64,000 bases of DNA, taken from Lotus japonicus (taxonomy: Eukaryota; Streptophyta; Magnoliopsida; Fabales; Fabaceae). Shown here piece by piece: positions 48,198-59,000 of this stretch (positions are counted from its first letter, which is position 1; each line of letters opens with the position of its first letter). The position numbers were made by a program, and so were the translations under genes. Under the pieces are notes generated by a model. That model did not search any database. It had not been told where the DNA came from and saw nothing but the letters and a program-made list of their open reading frames with translations. Where the stretch lies: contig NC_080043.1 in assembly GCF_012489685.1 (NCBI RefSeq), forward strand, positions 64,501 through 128,500, given 5' to 3'.

Positions 48198-51100
48198 CAA
48201 ATTGAATTTCAAAGCGTCAAGCTATTGACGTTAAAGAAGCGCTTCCTGGAAGGCAACCCAGTGTTTTAATGTGATTTTCTTGTTCTTGTGTGTTTTAGGC
48301 TTTTAGTAAGTTTAAGTGTGAAGTTGTGCTTAAATTTGTATATTTATGTGTTTCACAAGTTTAATTTAGAGTTTTGAGAGTGTTCAAAGGCTTGGAAATC
48401 AATGATTTGATGGATTTGTAAAAGATAGGGCTGTGACTTGTTTTTGCATGTGAACTTGAGTAAATTGTGCATCCTGTGATTTTCGGTTTAAAACCTGAGT
48501 TTCAAAGTTATAACAAGTCTAATTTGATGCTTACCATGCATATGAGTTGATGATTTTTGAGGTTGGTGTGTTTTGAGAAAATTGAGGTCTGTAGTAGTGT
48601 GCTCATGATGAAAAACAAGTCACTCTAGGTGATTTTCTGCATTAACTGTGCAAAATTGCTTTCCATAACTTTTGAACAAACTCATGTTTGTGTTTTAATG
48701 TTATTTTTCAAATATTAGAATAGGATCCAATGTGAACTCTTTGGCTTTGAAGTGAAAATGCATTAAGACTGCTCATTGTGTAGTCTTCTTGATCTTGGAG
48801 TGTGCCTTATGGGGATGTGCTTCAATTGTGTAGTTTAAGGCCTCTCACAAGTTTTAAATGATATGAATAGTGAGTCTAAGGACTTAGAAAGCTAGGAAAA
48901 TGTGAAAAGAAGAAATTGAGGTGTTGGGTTGTGAAAATAGCAGAATTGTGTGTAAGGTATGAGTTAGAATATGAAATAAAAATCTTGTGTCTCTTTTCAT
49001 GATTTTAGTCTTCACACAAGTTTCTTAGATGATAAGTAAGTGATTTATCCTCTTATGAAGCATTGAGAATTGATGAATCAAAATTTGAGGTATCCACTTG
49101 TGTAAATAGTCAAAAAGAGTGCTAAATTGAATTCATGTTCTTTGATGATTAACATGTGGAATTCAAGTGAATCACAAGTTTAAATTGAAGATAGAAATGC
49201 CTCATTATGATTGAAAAGCAAGGAAGAAGAGACATACAAATTTTGGAGGTTAGACTTGGGAATTTTGGCAAGACTTAACTGTATTATGCTGCATAATTAC
49301 AGGTACTTCGCTTAAGCTAGCCAAATGATCGCTTAAGCCAAATTCAGAAAGAAGTTACAGTGTACCAGGGTTCAATTTCGCTTAAGCCAGAGCAAGTTCC
49401 GCTTAAGCGACACTCTGAAGAAAAGATAGCACACAAGAACTGGCAAGTTCGCTTAAGCCTAAAAATTCTCGCTTAAGCGAGATACCTATTAAATAAAAAA
49501 ATCACTCACTCTTTAAAACACAAACCCCATTCTCACACACAATCACATGTCACTTCCTCTCACACACAAGAGCATGTAACTTGGTTCCATTGCACACACA
49601 CAAGAACAGGATTTTAAACTCCTTGGTTCCAGTTTCTCCATTCTCTCCCTTTCAATTGTACTTGTAAATTGGGGATTTTGGTTGTCTACTTCTCAGGTAA
49701 AGTTTTCTCATTCCTCCCTCAATTTGATTTCACATTCTAGAGCTCTAAATTTGGAGATTTTGATTGTGCAAGCACTGATGAGCATCGAGGAATTTGTGGT
49801 CTCATTAGGAAAATAATTGCATCTTTGAATAGGACTGTTTGAGGCTCTTAAGTTTGGTTACGAGATTGTAAACTCAAATTGTTATATGCTTCATATGTTA
49901 AAGGTTGTGCACCCTAGGTGTTTGACAAAATGCATGAATGAAAATGTTAAAATTGTCTTCTACCTAATGCATGAGATCTAGGCTGTTCAGGAGCAAATGT
50001 TGCAGCACAGACAGGGTCGTGATGCTTGGCCTGAGGACAGGCCGAATTCCAAGGAGGAGGAGAGAGCTGCTGGACATGGAGATGGAGATGAAGCTACTAC
50101 TTCTGCAGCAGCTAACTTGAGAGCTAATGATTACATGATTGCTGTTCAGGAGCAGGATGGAGTTGAGGATTGATGACCACAGCCACTCATCCAAGTTCAT
50201 TTTTATTTTTCGTCATTTCACTTTATAACTATTAGTACTTTCCTTGGTTTTGGTTTTTATTTTGCTGTGTTCTTAATTGCTAGCACATGTTTTGAATTTT
50301 GGATTATGAGTTTGTGTTGCTCACTGTTCTGAGTTGCAAATGATTGGTTGTTGGTTTAGGTAATGAGCATGGGCTATGAAATGCTAAGTTGAGCATGATG
50401 TGTGTTTTTAAAAGTTCTTAGTTCATTGTGATTGCACTAACTTTGTGTCATTATATGATATGAATGCATCATTCACATGAATGTCATAGGTTCATTTTGA
50501 AAATGCTTGAAATCAGGGACTCCTAAGCCTAGTGAGGAGTGTAGCCAAACACTTGGTGAGATTCGAGAGATTCGCCATTGTTTTGCACAGTTTTACTTGT
50601 TTGAGTCTCTAACTATTGAATTGCATGGGAATGATAGAAAATGATCAAGGCAATTTTGTTCTTTAGTGTACATAAACTACTTAGCCAAATAAGCCTACCA
50701 TTGATTAGGAATTCCAATTGCACCCCTTTTGAGCCTAAATGGAAATTTTGTTGTTCTTTGTGTATGATCCCGAACTTAAATGAAAAAAAAAAAACAATGT
50801 TTCTCCCATACTTTTTAAGTTAAGAGAGCATTTATGTGAGGATTGTATGCTAATGTGCTAAGTTGGGGGGAGTGGAGGCTTTGATATATTTTTGTTAGTT
50901 TTCTATCATTTGTATATATAATGTTTGAAAAAAAAAATGCTTGTGCATAGTCTAGCAAAAAACAAAAAAAAAAGAAAAGAAAAGAAAAAATGATTGAAAA
51001 AGAATGGAAATGAGAAGAAAAGGGGTTTATGTGCATGAAATTGTGTAAAAGGGGTGAAAAAGAGGATTGGTAGAAGGAGAGTGAAAAATGTTCATAATTT

Positions 51101-51611
51101 TTGCATGAATCCAAATGTAATTGCTCTCTTGACTTGAAAATATCTTGAAATCTAGAAAAAACAATTTTCTTGATAACCCTAGCCACATTACAACCCAGAA
51201 AGACCTTTGTGATTTTTGAGTTTCCATGCAGTTTTAATAGTTGATGAGACAGGTGACAAGTTTGACATGTTGTGAATCAATGGCTGAATAGTGTGAAACA
51301 CTTACCTCATAGAGAATTGAAGAGTAGTGAATAGTTTGATGAGAATTTGAATGGTTCCCTGATTGAAGAGTATTGGATTCAATGTTATGCCAATGATTTC
51401 ATGCTAGTGTGTTTTTGTATCATTACTGTAACCATTTGTTGTGGGCTTCACATGTTCTAGTTGGTAATTGATGCTTGAATCATGCTTGTGAAAAGAAACT
51501 TTGACATTAGTAGTTCATAAGCCATGCTTGTTCAAGAACATTTGTGAATATGTTTTGTTAGCCAATACATTTTGTTAGCCAATACCTTTTGTTTGAGGAC
51601 AAACAAAGTTT
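48198..51611 (+). other. Athila-like 3' internal region, decayed or non-coding
   Basis: Begins with the conserved post-integrase sequence. About 3.3 kb follow without a long frame. CGCTTAAGC motifs recur at 49309-49485, like those in the LTR. Around 49965-50175 a frame-like stretch rich in Gln/Glu codons may be a remnant of the 3' (env-like) gene, but I cannot assign it. A/T homopolymers lie near 50780 and 50930-50990. Confidence 0.5.
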
Positions 51612-51626
51612 CAAGTTTGGGGGAGT
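51612..51626 (+). promoter_or_regulatory. Athila-like polypurine tract
   Basis: 'caagtttgggggagt' immediately before the 3' LTR, preceded by 'gaggacaaacaaag', the usual Athila-type sequence. Confidence 0.8.
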
Positions 51627-52941
51627 TGATAAGTGCCAAATTTACCTGATCTTCTATATTAATTTCGGCACTTATCTATACTAAATGTGTACGTTATCTT
51701 TCAAATTATCCCTCAATAAGGTTAATTTAGTAAGTAGATAGTTTTTATATAGATAAATGTAAGATATGTTGGTTTTATCATTTAGACTCTTTGGTTTTTA
51801 TTGTAGGAGAAAAGTCAAGAAGATCCAACCATTTGAAGATCAAAAGGGCTAAAAATATTGAAGTCCGCTTAAGCCAAATGTTTCCTCGCTTAAGCCAAAT
51901 TACATGGCAGTAGCAGTGGTTCTGGAAGACAATTCGGCTTAAGCAAGAATTGGTCTCGCTTAAGCCAAAGACCTTACCTGAAGGTGAAGAAACCTGCTCG
52001 CTTAAGCGACACCTTTATCAGCTTAAGCGAAACTGTTGCCCTGTTTTATAAAAGGCTCGACCAGATCAGAATGGAAGCATCTCTTGACATATTTTGGACC
52101 TCTTGGAGAGAAAATTGCAGAGAGAAGGAAGAGAGAAACTTTGGGAGCTTTGATCCACCATCCATCGTGCTGGAGACACATCGAGGACGGCACGGGTCGC
52201 CGCTTTCACCTTAGTTTCCTCTTGTAAGCTTTGTAAGCAATCCATGGATATGGGTTTCTAAGTTTCTTTGTTGGATTTGGATGTAACCTTTAACCATGAT
52301 TTGTTCTTCTTGATTTCTATATGAAAATATAGTTTCTATTACATGATTCAATGGTTTTCTCTTGTTCTTAATGCTATGTTTTAGTTTGCGCACCTAGAAC
52401 ATATCGATAGATTCGGCGTAAGAGCGGAAGCTACGGCGTCTAGAGTCCGACCTAGAGTTAATCATCTAATAAATCTAATTGCTAGGAATAGAGTTAGGTT
52501 TGTTAGCCCCTTAAACATCTGAGCTTAAAGATAACTTAGCTTTTCTATGCATGTGAGGAATCAATGTTTAGGAAAGTAAGTTATAGATATCCACTCATGT
52601 GAGGAATCAATGAAGTAGGGTAGAAATGGTGTAGATGAATCATGGATAGGAATGAATATTCATATAGAATCATAGGACACTAATAGTTAAACGGTGAACT
52701 CCAATTCCAACAGCTTTCTCTCTTGATATCAATCGTTTTACTCTCGCTTTGTTTAATTTGAATGTGTTTTGGTCACCGAAACAATTATCAACCTTTTGAA
52801 AATCTATTGCTTGGGTAATTTTACTAAAGAACGACATTTGTGTTAGCAATTCCCTGCGGATACGACAAAAACCCTATGCTATACTACAATTGAATCTTGA
52901 GAATTTTAAATTAGTATCGGTGTAGAAAAAATCTCTCAACA
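51627..52941 (+). repeat. Athila-like 3' LTR
   Basis: 1315 bp, TGATAAGTGCC...CTCAACA, followed by the duplication AGTCC (52942-52946). A TATA-like TATAAAAG lies at about 52047. Confidence 0.9.
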
Positions 52942-53104
52942 AGTCCCATACCTATATAGCCTCGGAATACCTCTTGTTCGGGTGCGAGATCGGTTCATTC
53001 ATGTGCCCATCCGGTTAGAAGCCTTCCAGGAGCCGCTCCTTGTTCGTGCCTCACTGCACTGGCGATCGCTCCCCGCCCTCGTCAGCCCCGAATGTCACAC
53101 ATAC

Positions 53105-54056
53105 CACCTTATTTTTTTGGCTTACACAAATGCTTCCAACTTACCCAATGAATCTTCTTCTCATTATGCCTTTGTCCCCACTAGAAGATTTCCGAAGAGC
53201 TCTCAATCCTATCACATATGGCGGGTGGAATTCTGAAACAACTCATAACATATGTTGGTATTGCTTGTGCCACATACTTTAGCAAAACATCCTTACCCGC
53301 TTTGGATAAAGCTTTCCCCTTTCAATCCCGAAGCTTTCTCCACACTCTCTCTTGGACTTTCCCAAAGACTATATATTTGGAGCGACCAATAATAGTAGGC
53401 AAACCCAAGTACTTGCCATGGATGTCAACTTACGCCCATCCTAACTCGGATCGTACCCATGCTACTGGTTGGCACATTTCAGCTGAAAGATAACTCTGAC
53501 TTGTCCAAATTAACTAGTTGTCTTGAGGCTTTCTCAAACAATCCGATCACTCTTAAAAGACAATCTGCTTCCTCCCGCGTGGCCCCAGTAAATATCAAAC
53601 TATCATCAGCAAAAAAGAGGTGGCTAATGGAATGTGCACCTCTAGTAACCTTCACGCCATGTAAGCCTCTTTGATGCAACTACTATGACAAACACTGTCT
53701 AAAGGTTGTAGTTGCGCCACCGACTACGCAACTCCACCCAACTTCTTTGTGTTGGACAAAACTGCATTAATGTCGCCTATGCGCATACCAAAGGTTCCGT
53801 CACTACACACTTTATTTGCTCGAGTAATTCCTCATAGGATTGATTCCCACATTCTTATTCTCCCCCCTTTAGGGTTTGGAACATTTTGTTTGACAGTTAC
53901 TAAAGGCACCTCCTCGAAAGAACCTTCCACTCCTCGCATTGTGACTCCATGTTGACCTACCTCCTTATCCCCTCCCCCCCACTTCTTGTGCAACAGCCGA
54001 TGAACTAAGCTCGTTGACATCGTCGAAGGTCCAAGATTACGTGACTTGATGGGCAT
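53105..54056 (-). mobile_element. LINE fragment, 5' and reverse transcriptase part (piece 1 of 5)
   Basis: The minus strand encodes an L1-type reverse transcriptase core HLFFADDSLIF (near 53610-53640) with DCLLRVIGLFEKASRQ. After a few breaks come [41 protein letters not shown] and related motifs. Upstream (53832-54056) is a frame probably from ORF1 or the ORF1/endonuclease junction. The endonuclease and N-terminal reverse transcriptase are missing, so there is an internal deletion near 53690-53830. Stops and frameshifts show it is dead. The continuation is at 33816-34077. Confidence 0.75.
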
Positions 54057-54511
54057 ACCACTCTAATGAATTAATTTGAGGTGGAAAAATGAAATTTAAA
54101 TAAAAAACACATAAGCTTCATTAAACACATGACAATTCTATGTAGGATCGGTGAAGCCATGTGGCAAGATCACCTAACCACCACCTCCTGCAGTGATTAA
54201 AACTAGGTAGTTTCTCAAACAGTAGAGACTAAATTCAAACTTTGCACCTGAAAGAGAATACTTTCAAACTTAAACTTAGTGTAGTATAAGGGCCAAACCT
54301 TATTTAACCCTAAAATGAATTATGTTAAACACAAAAGCTCCTTACTAAATCAATTCTTAATTTATGGCACTCCGCATAAGGCCAAACAGACACACACATA
54401 GTATTATATTGGAAAAGATGTTGGGTAAAGATTTCATTGAAAATGCGAAAATGGGAACTACATAATAATAATAATAAGGAAAAGAAGAAAGGCATGCAAT
54501 GCCGGTGGTGT
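54057..54511. other. Gene-free spacer
   Basis: No gene recognised. It ends in the 3' flank of the minus-strand DUF3820 gene. A TAA microsatellite (about 54463-54477) is present. Confidence 0.4.
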
Positions 54512-55372
54512 TCAGAATCTTGTAATGGTGGTGGGTGTTGTGCGGTGGTTCATGGCCCTCCGCAGAAGGGCCTGACGTCCAGGGAATGGGTTGGCAATGG
54601 GAGCATTCTTCACATCTTGTTCTTGTTCTTCTTCCCTATGGCTATGAGTATGACTCTTATGGAAATTGTTGTTCAGCTGCTGTTGTTCTGCTTGTGCTTC
54701 CTCCTCCTGTGTCCTCAATTTCATCATTTTCCGCCTCTCCCTTCTCTCCGTTCTCCTACTAGGTTGAGGTTCTGGTGTGTGGTTGTCTCTGACTCTTTGT
54801 TGTTTGGGTTGAATGAGATTGAGATTGACAAGTCTGGGAATTCTACCACCCTTAGATGTGCCGAGAAGGTCGAAATCAAGTTTGCCCCAACCAATCTTGT
54901 CAAGATTATCCCAACCAAACCTCTCACTTATCTCCTCAAGCTCAGAAACCGCTCCTCCTCTAGTACTGGTGGGTTGTCTCGAAGAAGAAGAATTGCCATT
55001 CAACACATTGAGAGCCAACTCCCACTCGATGCGGTCTCTGTAGATTGGGTCTCCAAGGACTTGGTCTGCCAGCTTTGCCCACTCCTCAGAATCCCCTGCT
55101 CGTAAATTCTTCGAGACCCACTTCAGGTAGCTTGATGGAAGGCTTCCCAGCATCTTCCCCTTGTATTTCCCGAAATCAACTACCCTGTCTCGTGCTGCCA
55201 CTGCAGTTTCTCTTCTTCCTGATTTGCAATTGCTTCCTCTCGACAACACTGACACTACACCCCTACACGCCTGATTTTGTTTCGTTCTAGTACAACTACA
55301 AGGGTTCCTAAAGTTCAAGTAAACATAGCAATGCTGAGGGTGCAACGACAGATACATGAGATCGAGATTCAA
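54512..55372 (-). CDS. DUF3820-domain protein (286 aa, single exon)
   Basis: Plant protein of unknown role with one DUF3820 domain at about residues 64-118: VDFGKYKGKMLGSLPSSYL, then KWVSKNLR and DPIYRDRIEWE. The domain (FGK(Y/F)KG..L..LP..YL.W) is shared with small bacterial proteins and appears in plants fused to longer tails. The N-terminal 60 residues are Cys/Ser/Arg-rich without acidic residues after residue 4, compatible with an organelle transit peptide. The C-terminal half contains a basic, Gln/Glu-rich helix-forming stretch (about 208-255) with a His/Ser patch. No membrane segment. The start is the first in-frame ATG. Divergent from the DUF3754 gene, 685 bp apart. Function is not known to me. 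Confidence 0.8.
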   Translation of the reverse strand: MNLDLMYLSLHPQHCYVYLNFRNPCSCTRTKQNQACRGVVSVLSRGSNCKSGRRETAVAARDRVVDFGKYKGKMLGSLPSSYLKWVSKNLRAGDSEEWAKLADQVLGDPIYRDRIEWELALNVLNGNSSSSRQPTSTRGGAVSELEEISERFGWDNLDKIGWGKLDFDLLGTSKGGRIPRLVNLNLIQPKQQRVRDNHTPEPQPSRRTERRERRKMMKLRTQEEEAQAEQQQLNNNFHKSHTHSHREEEQEQDVKNAPIANPFPGRQALLRRAMNHRTTPTTITRF

Positions 55373-56057
55373 GATGACGGAGGAGGAGGATAAGCAACTG
55401 CAGCCGCCAAGCTACCTTAGTGGTGTTGGTGTATGTGTATGTGTATGGCCTCAAGTTCTTTAAGATTAGGGTGCTTCGTCGCTATGTACCGCTCAACTGT
55501 CAACTCAGGTCAGTACAGACAAACAAAATTAATTTTTTCTTGTTTTTTTAATCAAATTGTTTTAAAAAATCAACAATTGAATTGGAGGGGAGATATGAAG
55601 AAAAAACAAAAAGAGTGGAGATGTCATTTGATGAAATGATTAACAAGAAGAAGATGAAGATAAATAAGAAGTGAAGTGAAAATAAAGTGAATGTGTGCAA
55701 CTCTTTTAAAAATACTCAAATGTACGATACGAATAAGTGATTAATTTAAGTAGTACATACTTGATTCCCTTGAAATACCAGTAAGCACTGAAGAAACATT
55801 GCAGTGTGAAAGTAAAAATTCTACAGTAACTTTCAATATCCTTCTTTTTCTGTCTACGCTGGTTCCACATAGACTTCCTCTCTCTAGATTTCTTCTATTT
55901 GATTTTTCTTATTTTGGTGACCATACAATACAACATATGATTTATCATTACAAAAATGTAAGAAAGACTCATTAGCAGTTGTTGTTGTGCTTTTGATATG
56001 GTTGTTTTGTTCTTTCCAGTCTCAACCTTGTTCTTGTGGATGCTCATCTGAGTTCAG
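55373..56057. promoter_or_regulatory. Divergent intergenic region (DUF3820 / DUF3754)
   Basis: 685 bp between two start codons pointing outward, so it must contain both promoters and 5' UTRs. A CT-rich stretch (tcctctctctagatttctt, near 55876) could be a pyrimidine patch near the plus-strand start site. No unambiguous TATA box. Confidence 0.45.
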
Positions 56058-59000
56058 ATGTCATATTGCGGGTACAAATTCGCTCTTCCAATTTCGCAGG
56101 CACATCACAGTTTCCAATCCCAACCCTACTCCCTCTCTTTCCCTCCTTCTTCTTCACATGCTGCTACTGCTAGTAGTAGTAGCAGTACTATCGCTGTCAC
56201 TGGCCTCCTCAAGCTTCCTCCTTCTTCTTCTACTTCTTGTTCACGGCTTCAGCAAATGTCTGTTGTGGAACCATCCTCAGACTCAGCCTTACAACAACAA
56301 CAACAACAACATGATCAACAGAACATCAACTACCATGAAAATCCCAGTCCCAACACCAACAGTGTCAGGGACGGAGATGTTGATGATGATGAAGAAGGAG
56401 TTGGAATTTCTAAAATACAAGTGCCCAGACAGAAACACATCCCTATTTCCAAGTCCCACCTTCTTGATGCCATCCTCTCTAACATGTTTAACCAAGACCA
56501 AGACGATGATGCCCATCACTTTCGCCTTCTCACCTCGTAAGTACTATCCTATCACATTACTCATTACTCCTCTCACTCTTCATCCACAGCTAACTAACCT
56601 GCATGTTTTAGTCACTTATCTAATCCACTATATATTAGCAAATATCTGTACATACATGCTAACTGTCGTCCACAGCTATCATCACTCGTTAATAATTGAT
56701 TATCATATTTTCTTATATGCATCTGAATTCTCTTCAGCTGGAGTGAGATGAAAACAATGTTATTATTGAAATCTTGTTGGTCTCTTCTTAGTGTTTTCTC
56801 ACGTTGTATGCTAATTTACTGCAATAACAGATGCTTGGACTCAATAATTCACGCTGAGCACCAAAGTATATTAGAGGAGATGCGTTCCGATTACCACATT
56901 TCCAATTCTGTTGAACCCGTTGGACAGAATTCAGCTGATTCAGAGAAACAAGTTGTGGCGAATGGGAAGGATTCAAGCTTGGCTAGCAATGACATCATTG
57001 AAATTGAAGACAGGAAGGTCTTTCAGGACATGCAGGTTCAACTGGAAAACTCTATGCTTTCCGACAGTGGTTTTGACCTGAGGAGTCTTTTGCGTTCTCT
57101 GGAGGGCATAACTAGCAAAAAAGATTATGAAGGGGGGTCCAGGTTTGTCCCAAACAGACACCATTATGCTCCTTCTAATTAATATGGAGAAGCATTGCAA
57201 TTGATTGAATTCAGATTCAATTGATGCTCTCCATAAAAATAAAAATAAAAATAAAAACTACGATAGGAGTTCTAGTCAATATAAGTTGGAAAATGATCAA
57301 AACTTAAAGGAATGGAATGCTTTTTTCTCAATGAGTTCATGATCATAAAAAAAAATTCATCTCTGTAATCTGTTTTTTTTAATAATTTTGGATCCTTCTA
57401 TTTGTGCCGTTAGATCTTTATGGGAGCCTTTCCACTGAAGAAGGATTCAATTGCATAGGCAGAACAAAACAGAAAATTCAATATTAGAAGAAAAACAGAG
57501 AAAATGAGTGTAGAAGTGCTTTTCACATAACTGTATAATATATAAAATGCATGCTTCTGTTAAACAAATAGGAGCTGTCTATTTGAGTACAGTTTTTTCA
57601 TCCCCCCCCCCCCCTTAAGAAAAAAGTTTGCTCCTCTGTCTCTGTTTCGACTTTGTTCAAAATGATGCTTTGATTGACATTTTCCCAAAATTTCTGGCAG
57701 AGTTGCTGTCGCTACTCGATTCCAACGTGCTTTCATGCAGCTTCTTTCTAATGCCCAATTTGAAGAACTATCAGCCAGGGATCTAATGTTAACATCTGCA
57801 TTAAACACAGATTATCTCCTTACCTTGCCGATATATGTTGATTGGAAGAGAGCATATGAGTCTAATGCCATAATATTTAGGTAGCTCCATATACTTTATT
57901 TCTGCATGTTTATTCTTTCATATTAAATTTTAAATCAAATTTCAAAAATTGAATATTTAATCCTTGGTTTGCCTATATTTCATTTCAGCTTTGAAAAGGG
58001 TTATGTGAAATATTACTATTGCATGCTGGGAATTTTTGAATGATAGTTTCAATATCAAAGCTTCGAAGGTTTTAGTAAATATTCTTTTGTGACTGGTTTT
58101 TTTTGATTGGTCAAATTTCCCTCGAGGGATTTGATCCTGGACCTTCCCCTCCCCAATCCATATGTTCCCCAGCTCTTACCACTTCAGCTATCCTTCAGGG
58201 ACTTCTTTTGTGATTGATTACTGATTAGTGAAATAATATACTTATTTTTTATTTTTTGTAATTACTATATTTGTTTTTAACTTTCTGGTACTGCTTTATC
58301 TTTTAATTTTTTTCCCTTTTTTATAGTTATTTCTGAGTGGATATTGACACAGTATCTGTTCTAAGTAACTGATCAGTTAAGCTTCTGGTTTAGGTAAACT
58401 TCCAGATGAAAATGCTTCACAAAACACTTTAGGTGGAAGTGGACTTGAGTAATGCAAAATATATAATTTAACATATTTCTTCTGTTTATCTAAGAGTAGT
58501 GTAATGTCTTTTTCTATTGTAGGCGGGGTTATGCAACTGAAAAGCAGAGTGGCCTATTAATTGTTGAAAAACTGGATTACTTACAGTCTAAGCTTCTACA
58601 AGCAATCTTCTCTGTTATATCAAAACCACTTGCAAGACTTGGCACCTCGATAAGTGAGGTTATTATTTTGTGGTAGTTTTATTATTTACCTTTTTTGACA
58701 TCTGAGTAGAGATATCAAATCATCCCATTTTTCAGGCTTGAAAATTCTTTACACATTTTACTGCATAAATATATTGTCAATGATTGTACAGATACCTCAT
58801 GGCATGGCTTATGATTAATTGATTCATATCTCTGATTTGGCACTGAAGTTTAGAAGTTACGTATGATATCATGATTATGTCTAACGTGTCAAAATTATCT
58901 TACAAATTTTAACACCTTAAGAAGTATCTGGAAAGTGTAACATATTTTGTTTGATTCTTCAGCTTTATGAAAATGCCAGTCAGAAACGTGAAGTACAAAA

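Larger units (their letters stand above)
34786..52941 (+). mobile_element. Athila-like Ty3/Gypsy retrotransposon, interrupted and pol-deleted
   Basis: LTRs 34786-36100 and 51627-52941, both 1315 bp, start TGATAAGTGCC and end CTCAACA, flanked by AGTCC (34781-34785 and 52942-52946). PBS is complementary to tRNA-Asp; a polypurine tract lies at 51612-51626. The internal order is gag (split by the Tekay element), protease, then an untranslated part. The sequence 'gacgttaaagaagcgcttcc' and 'ggaaggcaaccca' near 48226-48262 normally follows integrase in Athila elements. Here it comes directly after the protease frame, so reverse transcriptase, RNase H and integrase are deleted. Without the 9.3-kb insert the element is about 8.9 kb. 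Non-autonomous. Confidence 0.9.
34078..53099 (-). mobile_element. Cassandra-type TRIM, split by an Athila-like element
   Basis: Two LTRs of about 395 bp start TGTAACATC and end GTCACA on plus. Copy A is 34078-34474. Copy B is 34545-34785, resuming at 52947-53099 after the inserted Athila-like element. Only 70 bp separate the copies. On the minus strand that spacer starts with the primer-binding site TGGTATCAAAGCC (34542-34530) and ends in a purine-rich tract. Outer duplication CATAC: 34073-34077 and 53100-53104. Each LTR carries a minus-strand stretch resembling the 5S rRNA internal promoter region (AGTTAAGTGTGCTTG...GATGGGTGACCTCCTGGGAAG), the defining feature of Cassandra elements. There is no coding capacity; mobility depends on other retrotransposons. 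Confidence 0.85.

Noticed and set aside
54437..55105. Plus-strand open frame of 222 codons
   Set aside because: It lies antisense to the DUF3820 gene, whose domain is clear; no domain or codon logic on this strand.
55987..56751. 254-codon plus-strand frame overlapping the DUF3754 first exon
   Set aside because: Out of frame with the DUF3754 reading, which has the conserved downstream continuation and a fitting donor site.
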